Below, one piece after another: positions 35,334 to 47,629 of a DNA stretch of 64,000 nt (position 1 is the first letter of the stretch; every line of letters begins with the position of its first letter). The stretch lies in contig NZ_SHKO01000003.1 of NCBI RefSeq assembly GCF_004217095.1, positions 434,001 through 498,000 of the forward strand, given 5' to 3'. This DNA comes from Advenella incenata. Lineage in GTDB: Bacteria; Pseudomonadota; Gammaproteobacteria; Burkholderiales; Burkholderiaceae_B. The position numbers and the translations under genes are program-made. The notes beneath the pieces are model-generated. The model ran no database searches, had not been told where the DNA came from, and saw nothing but the letters and a program-made list of their open reading frames with translations.

Positions 35334-38267
35334 ATGCCCAGTAATACCGTAAACCAGTTTGCCGTCGAACTCAAAATGCCAGCGAATGTGTTGCTTGAAC
35401 AGCTTCGCTCGGCTGGCGTGAATCTGAAATCGGTGGAAGATGTCGTGACCGAAAGCGACAAAGCGAAACTTCTGGACTCGCTGCGTCGTGCGCATGGTGC
35501 AAAAGATGGAAAAAAAATCACCGTTACACGTCGCGAAACATCAGAAATCCGTCAGGCGGATGGCTCCGGCCGTTCGCGGACTATTCAGGTCGAAGTGCGC
35601 AAAAAACGCGTCTTCGTAAAACGGGATGTCACTGAGGCCAAGCCAGATACAGCCGAGGCGCCTGAAACCAACGAAGCTGTCGGTACTGAGCAGGTTGCTG
35701 CACCGGCTGTTGCCGATGCCCACGTAGCGACTGCTGCGCCGGTCGAAGCGAAAGCGTCGCCAGCGGCTGAGTCCGTAGCGGCCAGCGAACAGGCGGCAAC
35801 ACAGCCCGAGCCAGCCCAGCCATCCGCAGGCGAAAAAGCCCAGCCATCGCAAGAAGCGCAACCGGCGCCAGTTGAGCCGACCGCACCGGCGGCTGCCGAG
35901 CAAACTGCTGCGGCGCCGGCACAGGCTGCTGAACCAGAATCGGTCCCAAGCACAGCTACGTCAGCAGATACTGCAGCGACACCCGTGCCGGCTGCCAGTG
36001 CACCGGCAACTGCCGAGGCGCGCAACACAGACACCAAGGATCAGGCCAAGCCTGAAACGGCTCGTAGCGAGCAGGCCAAACCGCGTCAGCCAGACGCATC
36101 ACGTGTGCCAACGAGCGCCCGTAAACCTGTGCCAGTGCGTAGCGAAGCTGCCGATGCCCGTCGCGACGAAGCGCGTCGCCAGGCTGAAGCCGAGGCTGCC
36201 GCCCTGCGCGACATGTTGAACAAGCCGCGGAAAGTGCTGCGCGCCACGCCTGTCGCCGAAGGGGCAGAAGCCACTAAAAAGGCCGGGAAAAAGGATGTCA
36301 AAACCCTTGCTGCTCCTGGCGCGCACAAACCTGCCGAAACAGATAAAAAATGGTCTGACGAACAGTCCCGAGGGAAAAAAGCCGTTGCTGAAAAACGAAC
36401 TGGCCCCGCAGGCAAGGAAGACGGCTGGCGCTCTTCTGGTGGCCGTGGTGGATCACGCGGGCGCAATAAGCATCAGCACGCTCAGGTCAATCAGCCGTCC
36501 ACACCCGAATTTATTGCCCGTGAAGTTCATGTGCCCGAGACAATTACAGTGGCCGATCTGGCTCACAAGATGTCTGTCAAGGCCGCCGAAGTGATCAAGG
36601 AACTCATGAAACTGGGCCAGATGGTTACCATCAATCAGGTCCTGGATCAGGAAACCGCCATGATCGTGGTTGAAGAGCTGGGGCATAATGCGATTGCCGC
36701 CAAGCTTGACGATCCTGAAGCGTTCCTGGATATCGGTGATACCGGTGCAGATGCAGAGTTGCTGCCACGAGCACCGGTAGTGACGGTTATGGGTCACGTT
36801 GACCATGGTAAAACCTCACTGCTCGATTACATTCGCCGTGCCAAAGTGGCCTCGGGCGAAGCCGGTGGCATTACGCAACATATTGGCGCCTATCACGTTC
36901 AGACCGAAGGCGGCATGGTGACGTTCCTGGATACCCCGGGTCACGAGGCGTTTACCGCCATGCGTGCTCGTGGCGCCAAGGCCACCGACATTGTCATTCT
37001 CGTGGTGGCCGCCGATGACGGCGTGATGCCACAAACCAAAGAGGCCATCCATCACGCGAAAGCGGCTGGTGTGCCCATGGTTGTTGCTGTCAACAAGATC
37101 GACAAACCTGACGCCAATCCGGAACGCGTCAAGCAGGAACTGGTTACTGAAGAAGTGGTTCCCGAGGAATATGGCGGTGACGTTCCCTTTGTGTCGGTTT
37201 CGGCAAAGACAGGGAAGGGCATCGACGAATTGCTGGAAAACGTGCTGCTTCAGGCTGAAATTCTTGAACTGAAAGCGCCGGTAGATGCGCCAGCCAAAGG
37301 TATCGTGATCGAAGCGCGCCTTGACAAGGGTCGTGGCCCGGTTGCCACCATTCTGGTTCAAAGCGGTACGCTCAATCGTGGCGATGCATTGCTGGCCGGC
37401 GCAAGCTTTGGTCGCGTGCGTGCCATGCTTGACGAGAACGGCAAACCTATTACCAAAGCCGGTCCTGCCATTCCTGTTGAAATCCAGGGTCTGACCGAAG
37501 TGCCTCAGGCAGGTGACGAGGTGCTGGTGCTGGTCGACGAGCGCAAGGCGCGCGAGATCGCGCTGTTCCGTCAAGGCAAGTTCCGCGACGTCAAACTGGC
37601 CAGACAGCAGGCAGCAAAACTGGAGTCCATGTTCGACAACCTTGGCGAAGGTATGCAGACATTGTCGCTGATCGTCAAAACCGACGTTCAAGGCTCCCAG
37701 GAAGCGCTGGTGCAGTCTCTGACCAAACTGTCAACCGACGAAGTGCGTGTCCAGGTTGTGCATGCCGCCGTTGGTGGCATTTCCGAGAGCGACATCAACC
37801 TGGCTATTGCGTCCAATGCTGTGGTGATCGGGTTCAATGTCCGGGCAGACCAGAGCACCAAAAAGCTGGCCGAGGCCAACGATATTGATGTTCGCTACTA
37901 CAACATCATTTACGATGCGGTCGACGACGTTCGCAATGCCATGTCCGGCATGCTGGCGCCGGAAGAGCGCGAAGAAGTGATCGGTATGGTTGAAATTCGT
38001 GAAGTCTACAGTATTTCCCGTATCGGTAAAGTGGCCGGTTGTATGGTCACCGAGGGCCTGGTCCGTCGCGATTCACAGGTACGCCTGTTGCGCAACAACG
38101 TTGTTCACTGGACAGGTTCGCTCGAATCACTTAAACGCTTCAAGGATGACGTCAAGGAAGTCAAGTCCGGCTTCGATTGCGGTATCACTCTGCGCAACAA
38201 TTCGGATATCGAAGTTGGCGACCAGCTTGAAATTTTTGAAATCAAAGAAATTGCCCGCTCACTGTAA
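35334..38267 (+). CDS. infB: Translation initiation factor IF-2
   Basis: GTPase of 977 residues that brings initiator tRNA to the ribosome. N-terminal IF2_N subdomain ([21 protein letters not shown]), a long Ala/Pro/Glu-rich linker to about residue 300, a second IF2_N ([19 protein letters not shown]), then the G domain with [20 protein letters not shown] and SAKTGKG, followed by domains II-IV. The ATG at 35334 follows AAGGGAAG and gives the canonical start. 167 bp of no evident function separate it from nusA. An unusually long proline/alanine linker is normal in this group. Confidence 0.96.
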   Translation: MPSNTVNQFAVELKMPANVLLEQLRSAGVNLKSVEDVVTESDKAKLLDSLRRAHGAKDGKKITVTRRETSEIRQADGSGRSRTIQVEVRKKRVFVKRDVTEAKPDTAEAPETNEAVGTEQVAAPAVADAHVATAAPVEAKASPAAESVAASEQAATQPEPAQPSAGEKAQPSQEAQPAPVEPTAPAAAEQTAAAPAQAAEPESVPSTATSADTAATPVPAASAPATAEARNTDTKDQAKPETARSEQAKPRQPDASRVPTSARKPVPVRSEAADARRDEARRQAEAEAAALRDMLNKPRKVLRATPVAEGAEATKKAGKKDVKTLAAPGAHKPAETDKKWSDEQSRGKKAVAEKRTGPAGKEDGWRSSGGRGGSRGRNKHQHAQVNQPSTPEFIAREVHVPETITVADLAHKMSVKAAEVIKELMKLGQMVTINQVLDQETAMIVVEELGHNAIAAKLDDPEAFLDIGDTGADAELLPRAPVVTVMGHVDHGKTSLLDYIRRAKVASGEAGGITQHIGAYHVQTEGGMVTFLDTPGHEAFTAMRARGAKATDIVILVVAADDGVMPQTKEAIHHAKAAGVPMVVAVNKIDKPDANPERVKQELVTEEVVPEEYGGDVPFVSVSAKTGKGIDELLENVLLQAEILELKAPVDAPAKGIVIEARLDKGRGPVATILVQSGTLNRGDALLAGASFGRVRAMLDENGKPITKAGPAIPVEIQGLTEVPQAGDEVLVLVDERKAREIALFRQGKFRDVKLARQQAAKLESMFDNLGEGMQTLSLIVKTDVQGSQEALVQSLTKLSTDEVRVQVVHAAVGGISESDINLAIASNAVVIGFNVRADQSTKKLAEANDIDVRYYNIIYDAVDDVRNAMSGMLAPEEREEVIGMVEIREVYSISRIGKVAGCMVTEGLVRRDSQVRLLRNNVVHWTGSLESLKRFKDDVKEVKSGFDCGITLRNNSDIEVGDQLEIFEIKEIARSL

Positions 38268-38273
38268 ATTATT

Positions 38274-38684
38274 ATGAACCGTCATAAATCCTCCGGCGCA
38301 AACCGGAACGTCCGTCTGGCCGAGCAGATTCAGAAAGATCTGGCAGTGCTGATTCAGCGCGAGCTCGATATGTCACGCTCGGGTCTGATTACGCTGACCG
38401 GTGTGGATTTGTCGGCCGATTACGCGCATGCCAAAGTATGGTTTACCGTACTTGGCGCAGAACCGGAAGCGGCTACTGCTCTGCTTAACGAGAAAGCGGG
38501 CTGGCTGCATTCCCTGTTGTTCAAGATGTTGCATATCCATACTGTGCCTACGCTGCGGTTTTTTCATGATGATCAGCTGGCGCGCGGTATTGAAATGACA
38601 CAACTGATCGACCGCGCCAACCGGCCGGAAGACTATCCGGAAAGCGTCGATCCGCTACCGGACACCAAAGACGATCGCAAGTAA
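38274..38684 (+). CDS. rbfA: Ribosome-binding factor A
   Basis: 136-residue KH-fold protein that binds the 30S subunit during 16S rRNA 5'-end maturation and cold adaptation. Seen: [21 protein letters not shown] at the N-terminus, [21 protein letters not shown], and [16 protein letters not shown]. Follows infB by six bases and precedes truB by 14, the usual order. Confidence 0.94.
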   Translation: MNRHKSSGANRNVRLAEQIQKDLAVLIQRELDMSRSGLITLTGVDLSADYAHAKVWFTVLGAEPEAATALLNEKAGWLHSLLFKMLHIHTVPTLRFFHDDQLARGIEMTQLIDRANRPEDYPESVDPLPDTKDDRK

Positions 38685-38698
38685 CATCAGGGCAGGCG

Positions 38699-39453
38699 AT
38701 GGGAAGAAAACGCGGGCAGGACATCGACGGCGTCCTTTTGCTGGACAAGCAGTTCGGATATTCCAGCAACCAGTCGCTGCAACGCGTGCGTCGCATGCTG
38801 GATGCGAAAAAAGGGGGCCATACCGGTACGCTGGACCCATTTGCGACCGGTTTGCTGGTTTGCTGTTTTGGCAAGGCAACAAAAATTTGCGGGACCATGC
38901 TGGATGCTGACAAGTCCTACATTGCAACATTGCAGTTTGGCGCGGAAACCGATTCAGGTGATTTGACCGGCACTGTTGTACAACAGGCACAACTGACAGC
39001 CGAATCGGTGACTCGTGAAAAAATCGACATGGTATTGCCACAGTTTCGCGGTTCAATACTACAGATTCCGCCCATGCATTCGGCGCTCAAGCGTGACGGG
39101 CGCCCGCTTTATGAATATGCCCGTCAGGGAATAGTACTGGAAAGAGAGCCGCGCGCGGTGGTGATCCACGACCTGCAGGTGCAGGCCCTGGACGAAACGT
39201 CGATGGTGCTGGCTGTCGATTGCAGCAAGGGTACGTATATCAGGACACTGGCTCAGGATATCGGTCGGGCACTGGGCTGTTTTGCTCACTTGACCGCTTT
39301 GCGCAGGACGCGTGTCGGCCCTTTCGATCTGACCGACGCCACGACGATAGACCAGCTCGAACAGATGGAAAACAGGCTGACACCCCTGATACCGCTAAAT
39401 GAAATACCGGACGGCCTGCTGCCGTCCAATATACGACAAAAGGAAGATACATT

Positions 39454-39457
<4 letters not shown>
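38699..39457 (+). CDS. truB: tRNA pseudouridine(55) synthase TruB
   Basis: 252 residues; makes pseudouridine 55 in the T-loop of tRNAs. The catalytic Asp is in [37 protein letters not shown] and [13 protein letters not shown] are the other family blocks. A little short at the C-terminus, as in many betaproteobacteria. Its stop overlaps the typA start (ATGA). Confidence 0.94.
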
Positions 39458-41274
<1,817 letters not shown>

Positions 41275-41335
41275 TAGCGTTACCGAAAGGTCATAACGCT
41301 TTTATAAGCGTCTGACCCTGCTGATAAGTAGAAAG

Positions 41336-41369
41336 CCGTGCCCGGTCTAACCGGTGCACGGTTTTTTTT
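41336..41369 (+). terminator. Rho-independent terminator of the rimP-typA operon
   Basis: Stem CCGTGC+CCGGT pairs with ACCGG+GCACGG (one bulged T), 3-nt loop, then eight T. A smaller hairpin ACGCTT-4 nt-AAGCGT lies at 41296-41311. Confidence 0.9.
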
Positions 41370-41703
41370 CGATATGGGCATAGTAGCGGTCGTTACATTG
41401 ATCGAGCTGGCGCCTGCTCAGTTTCCGGGCCAAGCACATGCGAGCTGGCTCATGAAAAGACCATCGGAACCGGTCAGACAGGGGCCAGGAGAACCTGGGT
41501 TGGCGTCCATGGACTGACTATGGATCTTTGCACATCATAAGCCATTAGTCGATAAGCGAGCCCTCTGATCCTGTCATCGTGCTTGAGCCGTCGCTTGCGG
41601 TAGTAAAAATAGATTCTGTCGTTATGCACAGACCGTTATCGTAGCCTGGGTTTGAAGCGATGGCCGCAGTATCGTAGAGCCAATATCAGTAGGGCAGGAT
41701 TGA
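41370..41703. other. Intergenic region, nothing recognised
   Basis: 334 bp between the typA terminator and a small minus-strand membrane protein gene. No feature seen. Confidence 0.45.
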
Positions 41704-41907
41704 TTACTGCCATTGATAAATAATGAATCCCGCCAATAATACACCTGCGATAACGATCCAGCGCATCATGAGCGAGCCGTTTTGCCTGATCCACACAAAG
41801 CCGGCTCCAATGCTGCGGGACCAAACCCGGTTCAGGGCCGGACTGAAAAATCGTCCAATCCACCAGAGGATGATAACGATCAAAAGCAGCTTGATTACGG
41901 TCGCCAT
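41704..41907 (-). CDS. Small two-pass membrane protein, hypothetical
   Basis: 67 residues with two hydrophobic segments (VIKLLLIVIILWWIG and MRWIVIAGVLLAGFIIY) joined by a basic, Trp/Arg-containing loop. Composition and codon pattern look protein-like, but there is no obvious ribosome binding site and no family I recognise. Resembles the small inner-membrane proteins common next to housekeeping genes. Confidence 0.5.
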   Translation of the reverse strand: MATVIKLLLIVIILWWIGRFFSPALNRVWSRSIGAGFVWIRQNGSLMMRWIVIAGVLLAGFIIYQWQ

Positions 41908-41942
41908 AGTTATTCAATACTTAATCACACGTTGACCACATG

Positions 41943-42109
41943 TTACCCACAACTTTATCCTTGTGTGGACAGAAGTCCCGCTTATCAACAGAATATGTTG
42001 AGAATGATGTGGATAGGATTTTAATAATTCTGTAAAACATTCACAAGTGTATGATATTGAAAGTCTTTTCGATTTCTGATCACTATTTGATCAATAGCAC
42101 TTATACACA
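41943..42109. promoter_or_regulatory. Cluster of DnaA-box-like sites upstream of ppk2
   Basis: In an AT-rich gap: TTATACACA (42101-42109) fits the DnaA consensus TTATNCACA exactly; CTATCCACA (minus strand, 42008-42016), TTATCAACA (41982-41990) and TTACCCACA (41943-41951) each differ by one base from TTATCCACA. CTGTCCACA on the minus strand at 41964-41972 differs by two. Could be a DnaA-regulated promoter or titration site; not near dnaA or other origin markers. Confidence 0.45.
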
Positions 42110-42241
42110 TGGCAAGTACAGTGCCGGCGCCAGCGATTCTTGCTCAACGGCATGAACGCAGCAGGACTTCAGCGATGTTACAGTAGAATCAGATTTCACC
42201 TAATTAGCTTGTATACCTGCCTAATCTTCAAGGAGCATTTG

Positions 42242-43138
42242 ATGGCTGAACTGCCCGAAGCCGGTTTCTCTGATCAATTTCGCATTACCAATGGAAAAAA
42301 ATTCAGTCTCAAAAAATGCAGTACAGATCCGGACGTGGAGCCAGACAAAAAAACGGCCCAAAAGAGATTGCAGGAATATGTGGCAGGCATAGCCGATTTA
42401 CAGAATGTTCTTTACGCCGATAATCGCTGGTCATTGCTATTGATTTTTCAGGCCATGGACGCGGCAGGAAAGGATTCGACAATCAAGAACCTGCTGTCCG
42501 GTGTTAACCCGCAGGGTTGTGAAGTATATTCGTTCAAGCGCCCCTCGGACGAGGAGCTGGGGCATGATTTTCTGTGGCGCACCAGCAAATGCCTGCCCCA
42601 GCGTGGCAATATCGGCGTGTTCAATCGTTCCTATTATGAGGAAACGCTGGTGGTGCGCGTTCATCCCACCATTCTTGATGGCCAGCATTTGCCCAAAGCC
42701 TGCCTGACAGAAAATATCTGGGACGAACGATTTGAAGATATTCGTGATTTTGAAAAGCACATGGACCGCAATGGCACCAAGGTTCTGAAATTTTTCCTGC
42801 ATATTTCCCTGGAAGAGCAGAAGAAGCGTTTTCTGGAGCGGCTGGATAACCCGGCAAAAAACTGGAAATTTGAAAGCGCAGATCTGGAGGAACGCAAGTT
42901 CTGGAACGAATATATGCATGCTTACGAGGAAACCATCAAAAATACGGCAAGCGAAGCCGGGCCATGGTATGTGATTCCTGGCAACGACAAACCTTATGCA
43001 CGTCTTGCCGTTGCCGACGCCGTGCTGCAGACATTGCAATCGCTGGATTTGAGTTATCCCACACTGGAAAAGGAAGAGCAGAAAAACCTGGCGGGCTATA
43101 AAACACAACTGGAGCTCGAATCCAAAAAAACAGCGTAA
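42242..43138 (+). CDS. Polyphosphate kinase 2 family protein (PPK2)
   Basis: 298-residue soluble kinase that transfers phosphate between polyphosphate and nucleotides. Walker A-like FQAMDAAGKDSTIKN (about residues 69-83) and Walker B-like GVFNRSYYEETLVVRVHP, then the lid region (KRFLERLDNPAKNWKFE). The length and these blocks fit the polyphosphate:AMP/ADP phosphotransferase group (class III-like), but class cannot be fixed by eye. AAGGAG precedes the ATG at 42242. Single gene with its own terminator; upstream are DnaA-box-like sites. Confidence 0.9.
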   Translation: MAELPEAGFSDQFRITNGKKFSLKKCSTDPDVEPDKKTAQKRLQEYVAGIADLQNVLYADNRWSLLLIFQAMDAAGKDSTIKNLLSGVNPQGCEVYSFKRPSDEELGHDFLWRTSKCLPQRGNIGVFNRSYYEETLVVRVHPTILDGQHLPKACLTENIWDERFEDIRDFEKHMDRNGTKVLKFFLHISLEEQKKRFLERLDNPAKNWKFESADLEERKFWNEYMHAYEETIKNTASEAGPWYVIPGNDKPYARLAVADAVLQTLQSLDLSYPTLEKEEQKNLAGYKTQLELESKKTA

Positions 43139-43170
43139 ATGAGCGCTTGTTTGGTGAACGGGTGAGGTTA

Positions 43171-43197
43171 GGACGGAGCAGTCCCGTCCGCTTTTTA
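43171..43197 (+). terminator. Rho-independent terminator of ppk2
   Basis: GGACGG (43171-43176), 7-nt loop, CCGTCC (43184-43189), then a run of five T shortly after. Confidence 0.8.
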
Positions 43198-43221
43198 TTC
43201 AGGCCAGAGTAAGTATTTTGT

Positions 43222-43237
43222 TATCACAAATGTGATA
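43222..43237. promoter_or_regulatory. Palindromic operator candidate upstream of lactate permease
   Basis: TATCACA-AA-TGTGATA, perfect 7-bp arms with a 2-bp spacer, 140 bp before the permease start. Position and symmetry suit a dimeric repressor or activator; the regulator is not in the immediate neighbourhood. Confidence 0.5.
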
Positions 43238-43376
43238 TAAATTCCCGCGTGGCATGAACCGATTCACTGAGCGCCAGCAGGCATAGGGGTTCAAGGGCTG
43301 GTAGGGAATACCCGGTTGCTGCACGGCAGCGAAAAGCTGAAGATATGACCCGGTTGTATCTCAGGAGTTTCATACC

Positions 43377-45014
43377 ATGTGGTTACAGAATTACACAGCT
43401 GTGGGCGGTAGCCTTGCCTATACCGCCTTGCTGGCCGTTTTACCTATTGTTTTCTTTTTTCTCGCGCTTACCGTTCTAAAACTCAAAGGGCATGTCGCCG
43501 GATTGCTGACCCTGCTGATCGCCATTCTTGTGGCGATTTTTGCTTATCGGATGCCGGCAGAACTGGCCATCACATCGGCTGTCTATGGCTTTGCCTATGG
43601 GGTATGGCCGATTTCATGGATTATTATCACGGCTGTGTTTCTGTACAAGATTACGGTCAAAACAGGTCAATTTGAAATTATCCGGGCGTCTGTCACGTCG
43701 CTGACCGCTGACCAGCGACTGCAAATGTTGCTCGTGGGTTTCTGCTTTGGCGCCTTTCTTGAAGGGGCTGCAGGATTTGGTGCGCCTGTGGCGATTACCG
43801 CAGCCCTGTTGGTCGGGCTGGGCTTTAATCCACTTTATGCCGCGGGCCTGTGCCTTATTGCCAATACCGCACCGGTAGCTTTCGGCGCCATGGGAATTCC
43901 GGTCATCGTAGCCGGAACTGTCTCGGGACTTGACCCCTTCCATGTCGGGCAGATTGCCGGGCGTCAATTGCCGTTTCTTTCGGTGATCGTGCCACTCTGG
44001 CTGGTTGCCATGATGGATGGTATGCGTGGTGTACGCCAGACGTGGCCGGCCGTGCTGGTTGGCGGAGTTTCATTTGCCATTACCCAGTTCCTGACCTCCA
44101 ATTTCATCGGCCCTGAACTGCCCGATATTACATCTGCATTGGTGAGCCTGGTATGCCTGTCACTATTCTTGAAGGTATGGCATCCCAAGGAGATATTCAC
44201 TTTCGATGGCATGCGCTCCTACGAAGCTGACAAAGCGGCATCGGGCTATTCGGCGGTGCAGATTATCCGTGCCTGGATGCCATTTGTATTTTTGACAATC
44301 TTTGTATCATTGTGGACGGTCAAAGGCATCAAAAACGTACTGAGCGTGGGCACGTTTTCGTTCCCGATTCCGATACTGCATAATGCAGTTGGCAAAGTGG
44401 CGCCGGTTGTGGTCCAGAACACACCCTACGAGGCCATGTTCAAGCTTGATCTGCTGGGGGCAACAGGCAGCGCAATTTTGCTTGCTGCAATACTGTCCGT
44501 GTTTTACCTGAAAATGAAACCGAGCGAGGCAATCAGGTTATTTGGCCAGACGCTGTATGAGTTGCGCTACCCGGTTCTGTCCATCGGTGCCGTATTGGGA
44601 TTTGCATTTGTGGCCAACTACTCGGGCCTGTCAACGACGCTCGCATTGGTGCTGGCCAGCTCTGGAGCTGCATTTCCATTTTTCGCGCCATTCCTGGGTT
44701 GGTTAGGTGTTTTTCTTACCGGTTCAGATACGTCTTCCAATGCGTTGTTCGCTTCACTGCAAGCGAACACGGCGCATCAGATTGGCGTGGACCCGCATCT
44801 GCTGGTGGCCGTCAATACCACCGGTGGTGTTACCGGGAAAATGATCTCGCCACAATCGATCGCTGTCGCTAGCGCGGCAGTGGGTCTGACCGGACGTGAG
44901 TCCGAGTTGTTCCGCTTTACTGTTAAGCACAGTATCGTGTTTTGTACGTTTGTTGGGGTGCTTACGTTGTTGATGGCCTACGTATTTCCCTGGTCGCTGC
45001 ATCTTTTCAAGTAA
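43377..45014 (+). CDS. lldP: L-lactate permease (LldP/LctP family)
   Basis: Inner-membrane lactate:proton symporter of 545 residues with about 13-14 transmembrane helices. Family marks: [20 protein letters not shown], the [20 protein letters not shown] block, [14 protein letters not shown], and [25 protein letters not shown] stands nine bases before the ATG. No lactate dehydrogenase gene (lldD, lldEFG, dld) is adjacent, so it appears to be a stand-alone transporter gene, possibly also for glycolate. Confidence 0.94.
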   Translation: MWLQNYTAVGGSLAYTALLAVLPIVFFFLALTVLKLKGHVAGLLTLLIAILVAIFAYRMPAELAITSAVYGFAYGVWPISWIIITAVFLYKITVKTGQFEIIRASVTSLTADQRLQMLLVGFCFGAFLEGAAGFGAPVAITAALLVGLGFNPLYAAGLCLIANTAPVAFGAMGIPVIVAGTVSGLDPFHVGQIAGRQLPFLSVIVPLWLVAMMDGMRGVRQTWPAVLVGGVSFAITQFLTSNFIGPELPDITSALVSLVCLSLFLKVWHPKEIFTFDGMRSYEADKAASGYSAVQIIRAWMPFVFLTIFVSLWTVKGIKNVLSVGTFSFPIPILHNAVGKVAPVVVQNTPYEAMFKLDLLGATGSAILLAAILSVFYLKMKPSEAIRLFGQTLYELRYPVLSIGAVLGFAFVANYSGLSTTLALVLASSGAAFPFFAPFLGWLGVFLTGSDTSSNALFASLQANTAHQIGVDPHLLVAVNTTGGVTGKMISPQSIAVASAAVGLTGRESELFRFTVKHSIVFCTFVGVLTLLMAYVFPWSLHLFK

Positions 45015-45377
45015 TGGCTGCTGGCGGGGCGCAATTGTCCTGCCAGTCCTTACGCATGCGGGTCGCCGACAACTTTGTCGCGGTCCGTATTTTTTTATCT
45101 GGCGGGACAGGGCTGCCCTTCGCACAGCATGCTGATCGATAAAGTAATCCTAATAAAGATATAAGAATAATGACTAATTTTTATGAAATTCATACTTGAT
45201 GCGCTAGCGTTGACAATGCTATATTGACCTGACTTAAACAGGGAACCGGACGTGGTCGCCCGAAGCGCAATAACGTTGATCGTGCACTGCCGCATTGTCA
45301 CAGGTCGCCCGCCAGCATGCCGCCGCGTTGCCCCTGCGTTGCTCAGTAACTGTATAACGTTGAACAGGAGAAAGACT
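45015..45377. other. Intergenic region with possible promoter
   Basis: No gene. A TTGACA at 45210-45215 could be a -35 element for the small gene downstream; the matching -10 is unclear. Confidence 0.35.
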
Positions 45378-45548
45378 GTGTCGGATTCAAATAAATCTCA
45401 ACGTATCAGAACCCGAATTGTAAATCGCTCTTTTGACTTTGAACGCGCTTCTCTGGCATTGTTCAAGCAGCTGAAATTGTCGGCGACCCAGTCGGCCAGA
45501 CTGGGGCTGGCCAGCGAATGGAAAGACCCGCCGCGCGTACGCTGGTAG
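45378..45548 (+). CDS. Small hypothetical protein (56 residues, GTG start)
   Basis: Starts at GTG 45378 with AGGAG seven bases upstream; the frame runs further back but without another ribosome binding site. Basic, soluble: SDSNKSQRIRTRIVNRSFDFERASLALFKQL in two pieces (RIRTRIVNRSFDFER, ALFKQLKLSATQSARLGLA), ending PPRVRW. No domain recognised; the predicted helices suggest a small nucleic-acid or protein binding factor. A 9-bp hairpin follows. Confidence 0.5.
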   Translation: MSDSNKSQRIRTRIVNRSFDFERASLALFKQLKLSATQSARLGLASEWKDPPRVRW

Positions 45549-45557
45549 GCACCCATG

Positions 45558-45584
45558 CAACGGTGACGGTCCTGCTCACCGTTG
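45558..45584. terminator. Hairpin between small gene and ABC operon end
   Basis: CAACGGTGA-9 nt-TCACCGTTG, a perfect 9-bp stem 10 bp past the small gene and 42 bp past the convergent ABC transporter gene. No long T-run; placed to end transcription from either side. Confidence 0.5.
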
Positions 45585-45625
45585 TGGTTAAAACCGTATC
45601 CTATTGAATCACCTCTGGCAGTTTC

Positions 45626-46699
45626 TTAATTTAATCGTTGCCCTGTGTCGGCATCGAACAGATGAGCCTGTTCGACAATCGGCAAAATCCGGATCGGGCT
45701 GCCGATGTCCTGACAAAATCGCTCCCGTTGTGAAATAAGAATATCGCTGTTGCCCAGCCTGGCAGCGACATGGGTTTCGCTACCGGTCGGTTCAATGACG
45801 AGGACCCGGGCCTCAAGACCCGCTTGCTCTACTATGCGCAAATGTTCGGGCCTGACACCGTAAATGACTGATTGCGCCTGCCGGGCACCGGATGAGACAT
45901 TTTGTATGGGCAGTTCAAATCCCTCTTCAGTCAGCACACAGGATGCATCTTCACTTATGCGCAAATTTCCACGGATCAGATTCATCGCTGGGGACCCGAT
46001 AAAACCGGCAACAAATGCATTGATTGGGCGATCATATAACTGCAGTGGTGTACCGATCTGCTCGATCCGTCCGTCGCGCAATACAACGATGCGATCGGCC
46101 ATGGTCATCGCTTCGACCTGATCATGGGTGACATAAATGGTGGTGGTACGCAGCTTCTGATGCAGCGCCTTGATCTCCGTACGCATTTGTATGCGCAGTT
46201 TTGCATCCAGATTGGACAATGGCTCATCAAACAGAAAGGCGGCAGGACGACGAACAATTGCCCGTCCCATGGCCACGCGCTGGCGTTGTCCGCCAGACAA
46301 GTGGCGTGGATAGCGATCCAGTTGCTGCTCCAGTCCCAGCGTTGCCGCAACCTGTGTCACCTGGGCAGATCGAGTCTGCCGGTCAACGCCTTTTATCTTA
46401 AGGGCGAATCCCAAATTGTCTCGCACGGTCAAATGAGGATAGAGTGCATAGTTCTGAAATACCATGGCTATATCACGGTCTTTGGGCGCCACGTCGTTCA
46501 GTACACGCTGACCCAGCGTGATCGTACCGGCTGACAATGATTCCAGACCGGCGATTGTACGCAACAGCGTGGATTTTCCGCAACCGGAGGGGCCCACTAA
46601 CGCGACAAACTCGCCATCTTCTACGTCAAGATCGATGCCGTGCAGGATCTTGCGGTTCTCGTAGTGTTTTTCCAGATTCTGTAATTTAATAGCAGACAT
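45626..46699 (-). CDS. ABC transporter ATP-binding protein (MalK/UgpC type)
   Basis: 357-residue ATPase of the CUT1 sugar/polyol importer group. Walker [11 protein letters not shown]-loop [11 protein letters not shown], signature [17 protein letters not shown], Walker [12 protein letters not shown], and the H-loop His of [11 protein letters not shown] are all intact. A C-terminal TOBE/OB domain ([11 protein letters not shown]-like) follows, as in UgpC and MalK. Last gene of a five-gene minus-strand operon. Confidence 0.92.
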   Translation of the reverse strand: MSAIKLQNLEKHYENRKILHGIDLDVEDGEFVALVGPSGCGKSTLLRTIAGLESLSAGTITLGQRVLNDVAPKDRDIAMVFQNYALYPHLTVRDNLGFALKIKGVDRQTRSAQVTQVAATLGLEQQLDRYPRHLSGGQRQRVAMGRAIVRRPAAFLFDEPLSNLDAKLRIQMRTEIKALHQKLRTTTIYVTHDQVEAMTMADRIVVLRDGRIEQIGTPLQLYDRPINAFVAGFIGSPAMNLIRGNLRISEDASCVLTEEGFELPIQNVSSGARQAQSVIYGVRPEHLRIVEQAGLEARVLVIEPTGSETHVAARLGNSDILISQRERFCQDIGSPIRILPIVEQAHLFDADTGQRLN

Positions 46700-46714
46700 A
46701 ATGTGTTTCCAAAG

Positions 46715-47629
46715 TCAGTCCTTGATTCCGCCTGCGGTCAGGCCATGCACCAAATAGCGCCGGATAATCACCATAAATAGCAACACCGGCAGCATCACCA
46801 GTGTGCCTGCGGCTGAGATCTTTCCCCATTCCCAGCCTTCGTACTGAAGGAAGTTGACAATGGCAACGGTAGCCGTGACGGCCTGTGTCCGGGTGAGCAC
46901 CAGGGCGTAGAAAAAATCACTCCACGCGAAGATAAAGCAGAGGATCGCTGTAGAGGCCAGGCCTGGTGCTGCAAGGGGCAGGGTAATGCGCCAGAATCCT
47001 GACCATACGCCACAGCCGTCCAGCCACGCTGCCTCCTCCAGGCTGGTGGGAACAGACGCGAAAAAGGACTGCATCAGCCAGATAACGATGGCCAGATTGA
47101 AGGTCATATAGATCAGCGTGAGCCCGGCCAGCGTATCTTGCAGTCCCAACCAGCGAAAGGCCAGAAAAAATGGAATGGTAAATGCGATGGGAGGCGCCAT
47201 TCTGGTAACCAGAATCCACAGGGCGATCTGTTTGCGCGCCTTGAACTTCCAGCGAGTCAGCACATATGCCGCAGGTACTCCCAGCAACATGGAAAACGCG
47301 GTGGACAGCACGCTCACCACCACACTGTTACCCAGTGCCGTTAGAAAGCTGCCATCGGCAAGCAGGCTTTGAAAATTCTCCAGCGTCGGTACGAACCCGA
47401 GCGTTGTGTCAAAAATCTCCAGTGCCGGTTTGAATGCCAGGTGAATCGTCCATATGACAGGCAGCATAATCACAAGCATTACAAGTAGCGCAGTGATGGC
47501 GCGGGCATGGCGGCGCAGCACCTGAACGAAGCCGGTCAGGCCTCTTGCCCAATAGCGCAGTGCAGAGCAAGCAAAACTATGCGCTGCCAGCACCGGCCGG
47601 TATTGCTCAAGTGTTTTTGATTGGGTCAT
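46715..47629 (-). CDS. ABC transporter permease (MalG type)
   Basis: 304 residues from the ATG at 47629, six transmembrane helices, with the EAA motif DGCGVWSGFWRITLPLAAPG that contacts the ATPase. It overlaps the upstream permease gene by 23 bp. An in-frame TTG at 47656 would add nine residues but lengthen the overlap. Subunit of the CUT1-type importer. Confidence 0.9.
   Translation of the reverse strand: MTQSKTLEQYRPVLAAHSFACSALRYWARGLTGFVQVLRRHARAITALLVMLVIMLPVIWTIHLAFKPALEIFDTTLGFVPTLENFQSLLADGSFLTALGNSVVVSVLSTAFSMLLGVPAAYVLTRWKFKARKQIALWILVTRMAPPIAFTIPFFLAFRWLGLQDTLAGLTLIYMTFNLAIVIWLMQSFFASVPTSLEEAAWLDGCGVWSGFWRITLPLAAPGLASTAILCFIFAWSDFFYALVLTRTQAVTATVAIVNFLQYEGWEWGKISAAGTLVMLPVLLFMVIIRRYLVHGLTAGGIKD

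Noticed and set aside
36816-37691. Long minus-strand frame inside infB
   Set aside because: Antisense shadow caused by codon bias; His/Asn-rich composition unlike a protein.
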